Of a stretch of 64,000 nucleotides of DNA, positions 62,503 through 64,000 are shown in pieces. The notes under the pieces are model-generated. The model was not told the origin of the DNA and ran no database searches. It was given only the letters and a program-made list of their open reading frames with translations. Origin of the DNA: Microbispora siamensis (GTDB taxonomy: Bacteria > Actinomycetota > Actinomycetes > Streptosporangiales > Streptosporangiaceae); assembly GCF_016863095.1 (NCBI RefSeq), contig NZ_BOOF01000054.1, positions 1-64,000 of the forward strand, written 5' to 3'. A program made the translations under genes and the position numbers. Every line of letters starts with the position of its first letter. Within the stretch, counting starts at the first letter, position 1.

Positions 62503-63914
62503 CGACGGCCTCCGTCCGTGCGGTCCCACCAGTCGCGGAACGATTCGCGGGGCACCTCGGGGAGGTCCCTGGTGTCGGTCCATCCGCCGAGTGGCCCCGG
62601 CAGCCTGCGGGGCACGAGACGGCGCAGCCGTCCCCCGGCCCGTTGCAGGCGCGCCAGCCGTCCCGACCGCTCGAACACCCATCCGGCCGCCGCCATCCCC
62701 GCGCGTTCCGGCCAGGGGTGGCGGGCCCGGGCCCGCAGGTCCACCAGTACGGACGGGATGTCGATGGCCACCGGGCAGACCTCGTAGCAGGCGCCGCACA
62801 GCGAGGAGGCGTACGGCAGCGAGCGGTCGAGTTCGGACTCCATGCCGCGAAGTTGCGGCGTCAGGATCGCGCCGATCGGCCCGGGATAGACCGACCCGTA
62901 CGCGTGGCCGCCCGCCCGTTCGTACACGGGACAGACGTTGAGGCAGGCCGAGCAGCGGATGCAGCGCAGCGCCTGCCGCCCCACCTCGTCGGCGAGCACG
63001 CCGGTGCGGCCGTTGTCGAGCAGCACGAGGTGGAACTCCTGGCCCTCGGCGGCGCCGGTCCACGTCGAGGTGTAGGGGTTCATCCGCTCCCCGGTGGAGC
63101 TGCGGGGCAGCAGTTGCAGGAAGACCTCCAGGTCGCGCCAGGTCGGCAGCACCTTCTCTATGCCGACCACGCTGATCAGCGTGCGCGGCAGCGTGAGGCA
63201 CATGCGGCCGTTGCCCTCGGACTCCAGCACGACCATGGTGCCGGTCTCGGCGATCGCGAAGTTGGCCCCGGAGATCGCCACCTTGGTCTTCAGGAAGCGC
63301 TCGCGCAGGTGGAGCCGCGCCGCCTCGGCCAGCGCCGCGGGGTCGTCGGTCAGGTCCTCGGGGGCGGGCCGGCCCCAGCCGGACATGTGCTCGGCGAAGA
63401 TCTCCCGGATCTCCGCGCGGTTGCGGTGGATCGCCGGGACGAGGATGTGCGAGGGCCGGTCGTCGCCCAGTTGCACGATGAGCTCGGCGAGGTCGGTCTC
63501 GTAGGCGGTGATGCCGTGCTCCAGCAGCGCCTCGTTGAGGCCGATCTCCTGGGTGGCCATCGACTTGACCTTGACGACCTCGGTCTCGCCCGTGGCCTTC
63601 ACCAGCCCGGCGACGATCCGGTTGGCCTCGGCGCCGTCGGCGGCCCAGTGGACGCGGCCTCCGGCCGCCGTGACGGCCTCCTCCAACTGGATCAGGTATC
63701 TGTCCAGGTTGCGGAGCGTGTGCTCCTTGATCGCCCGGCCGGCCTCGCGCAGCTCGGCCCAGTCGGGCGCCTCCGCGACGACGCTCGCCCGCCTGGCCCG
63801 GATCGTTCTGGTCGCCTTGCGCAGGTTGAACCGCAGTTGCGAGTCCCGTACGGCTCTCGCGGCGTTGCGGGGGAAGGGCCGGGTCGCCGGCATGCCGAGG
63901 AAGGTGACGCTCAT
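62499..63914 (-). CDS. lutB: Iron-sulfur lactate utilization protein B
   Basis: The 471-residue protein has a LutB-type N-terminal domain and two [4Fe-4S] motifs: CIRCSACLNVCPVY (about 308-321) and CGACYEVCPVAID (about 363-375). A C-terminal extension follows. It transfers electrons during lactate oxidation. Its start overlaps the lutA stop and its stop overlaps lutC, so the three are coupled. Confidence 0.94.
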   Translation of the reverse strand: MSVTFLGMPATRPFPRNAARAVRDSQLRFNLRKATRTIRARRASVVAEAPDWAELREAGRAIKEHTLRNLDRYLIQLEEAVTAAGGRVHWAADGAEANRIVAGLVKATGETEVVKVKSMATQEIGLNEALLEHGITAYETDLAELIVQLGDDRPSHILVPAIHRNRAEIREIFAEHMSGWGRPAPEDLTDDPAALAEAARLHLRERFLKTKVAISGANFAIAETGTMVVLESEGNGRMCLTLPRTLISVVGIEKVLPTWRDLEVFLQLLPRSSTGERMNPYTSTWTGAAEGQEFHLVLLDNGRTGVLADEVGRQALRCIRCSACLNVCPVYERAGGHAYGSVYPGPIGAILTPQLRGMESELDRSLPYASSLCGACYEVCPVAIDIPSVLVDLRARARHPWPERAGMAAAGWVFERSGRLARLQRAGGRLRRLVPRRLPGPLGGWTDTRDLPEVPRESFRDWWDRTDGGRR

Positions 63915-64000
63915 CGGACCCCCGCCGTCTCGGCCGAGCAGAGGATCTCGGCCAGGTGCATCACCCGTACGCCCGACTTCTGCCGGCCGAGCATGCCGCC
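63911..64000 (-). CDS. lutA: Lactate utilization protein A, C-terminal fragment
   Basis: Only the last 29 codons lie inside the window, reading GMLGRQKSGVRVMHLAEIL and ending A-G-V-R, then a TGA that overlaps the lutB ATG. The R-V-M-H-L-A-E-I-L segment is typical of the end of LutA/GlpC-like Cys-rich (CCG domain) proteins. The rest lies beyond the right edge. Confidence 0.85.
   Translation of the reverse strand, partial: GGMLGRQKSGVRVMHLAEILCSAETAGVR

Overview
The window is chromosomal DNA from a high-GC actinomycete. The evidence is the codon use, the frequent GTG/TTG starts, the mycothiol-linked genes (a TIGR03086 protein and an Rv2466c-type nitroreductase), an IdsA/SirC-CobA type siroheme/B12 set, a group II truncated haemoglobin, EttA, an Eis-type acetyltransferase, a bL37 ribosomal peptide, SpoIIE phosphatases and sigma-B-like promoters. 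The mix of an XRE/TPR regulator facing a small conserved protein, DUF2795 and baeRF2 genes suggests Streptosporangiaceae or a close relative. That placement is inference. No tRNA, rRNA, CRISPR array or intact transposase was seen.

Layout. 0-8 kb: enoyl-CoA hydratase, a VOC protein, a DUF2087 regulator, a TrpB2-like enzyme, a GAF/SpoIIE/ATPase regulator behind a sigma-B-like promoter, a TIGR03086 protein, the 25-residue bL37 gene, and a DeoR regulator with galT. 8-10.5 kb: a c-di-AMP (ydaO) riboswitch drives a secreted coiled-coil protein whose 3' end is the left junction of a ~1.35 kb element. The element has 13-bp core repeats at both ends, internal arm-like repeats and one cargo gene. 10.5-20.5 kb: LRR protein, RibD-like reductase, DinB-like protein, RseP-type protease, orphan response regulator, membrane SpoIIE phosphatase, Eis acetyltransferase, RpiB, peptide deformylase, aldehyde dehydrogenase and mycothiol-type nitroreductase. 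20.5-31 kb: PepN, LemA plus DUF2207-like protein, amidase, NERD protein, IlvD and a small secreted Cys protein. 31-37 kb: WYL protein, FmdB zinc ribbon, GNAT, HNH nuclease, prolyl oligopeptidase and PurU.

37-42.3 kb holds the most intriguing locus. A single-strand operon runs XRE/TPR regulator, GNAT acetyltransferase, a 25-residue cationic peptide, and a 673-residue TPR protein whose start codon overlaps the peptide stop (GTGA). It ends at a strong hairpin. It is divergent from an 86-residue conserved protein, and two direct repeats 21 bp apart lie in the shared intergenic region. The layout recalls peptide/TPR-regulator signalling or a RiPP-like locus, but no function is proven.

42.7-51 kb: MscS channel, truncated haemoglobin, GH13 glucosidase, thioesterase, EttA, GGDEF membrane protein, PPOX-type flavoprotein and a second SSB with DnaA-box-like sites upstream. 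51-59 kb: two dynamin-like GTPases, the upstream one translationally coupled to cobA (siroheme/B12), then cobT and a CbiX chelatase. 59-64 kb: a double GNAT, a DUF2795-baeRF2 operon behind a second sigma-B-like promoter, and lutC-lutB-lutA (lactate oxidation), with lutA cut by the window end.
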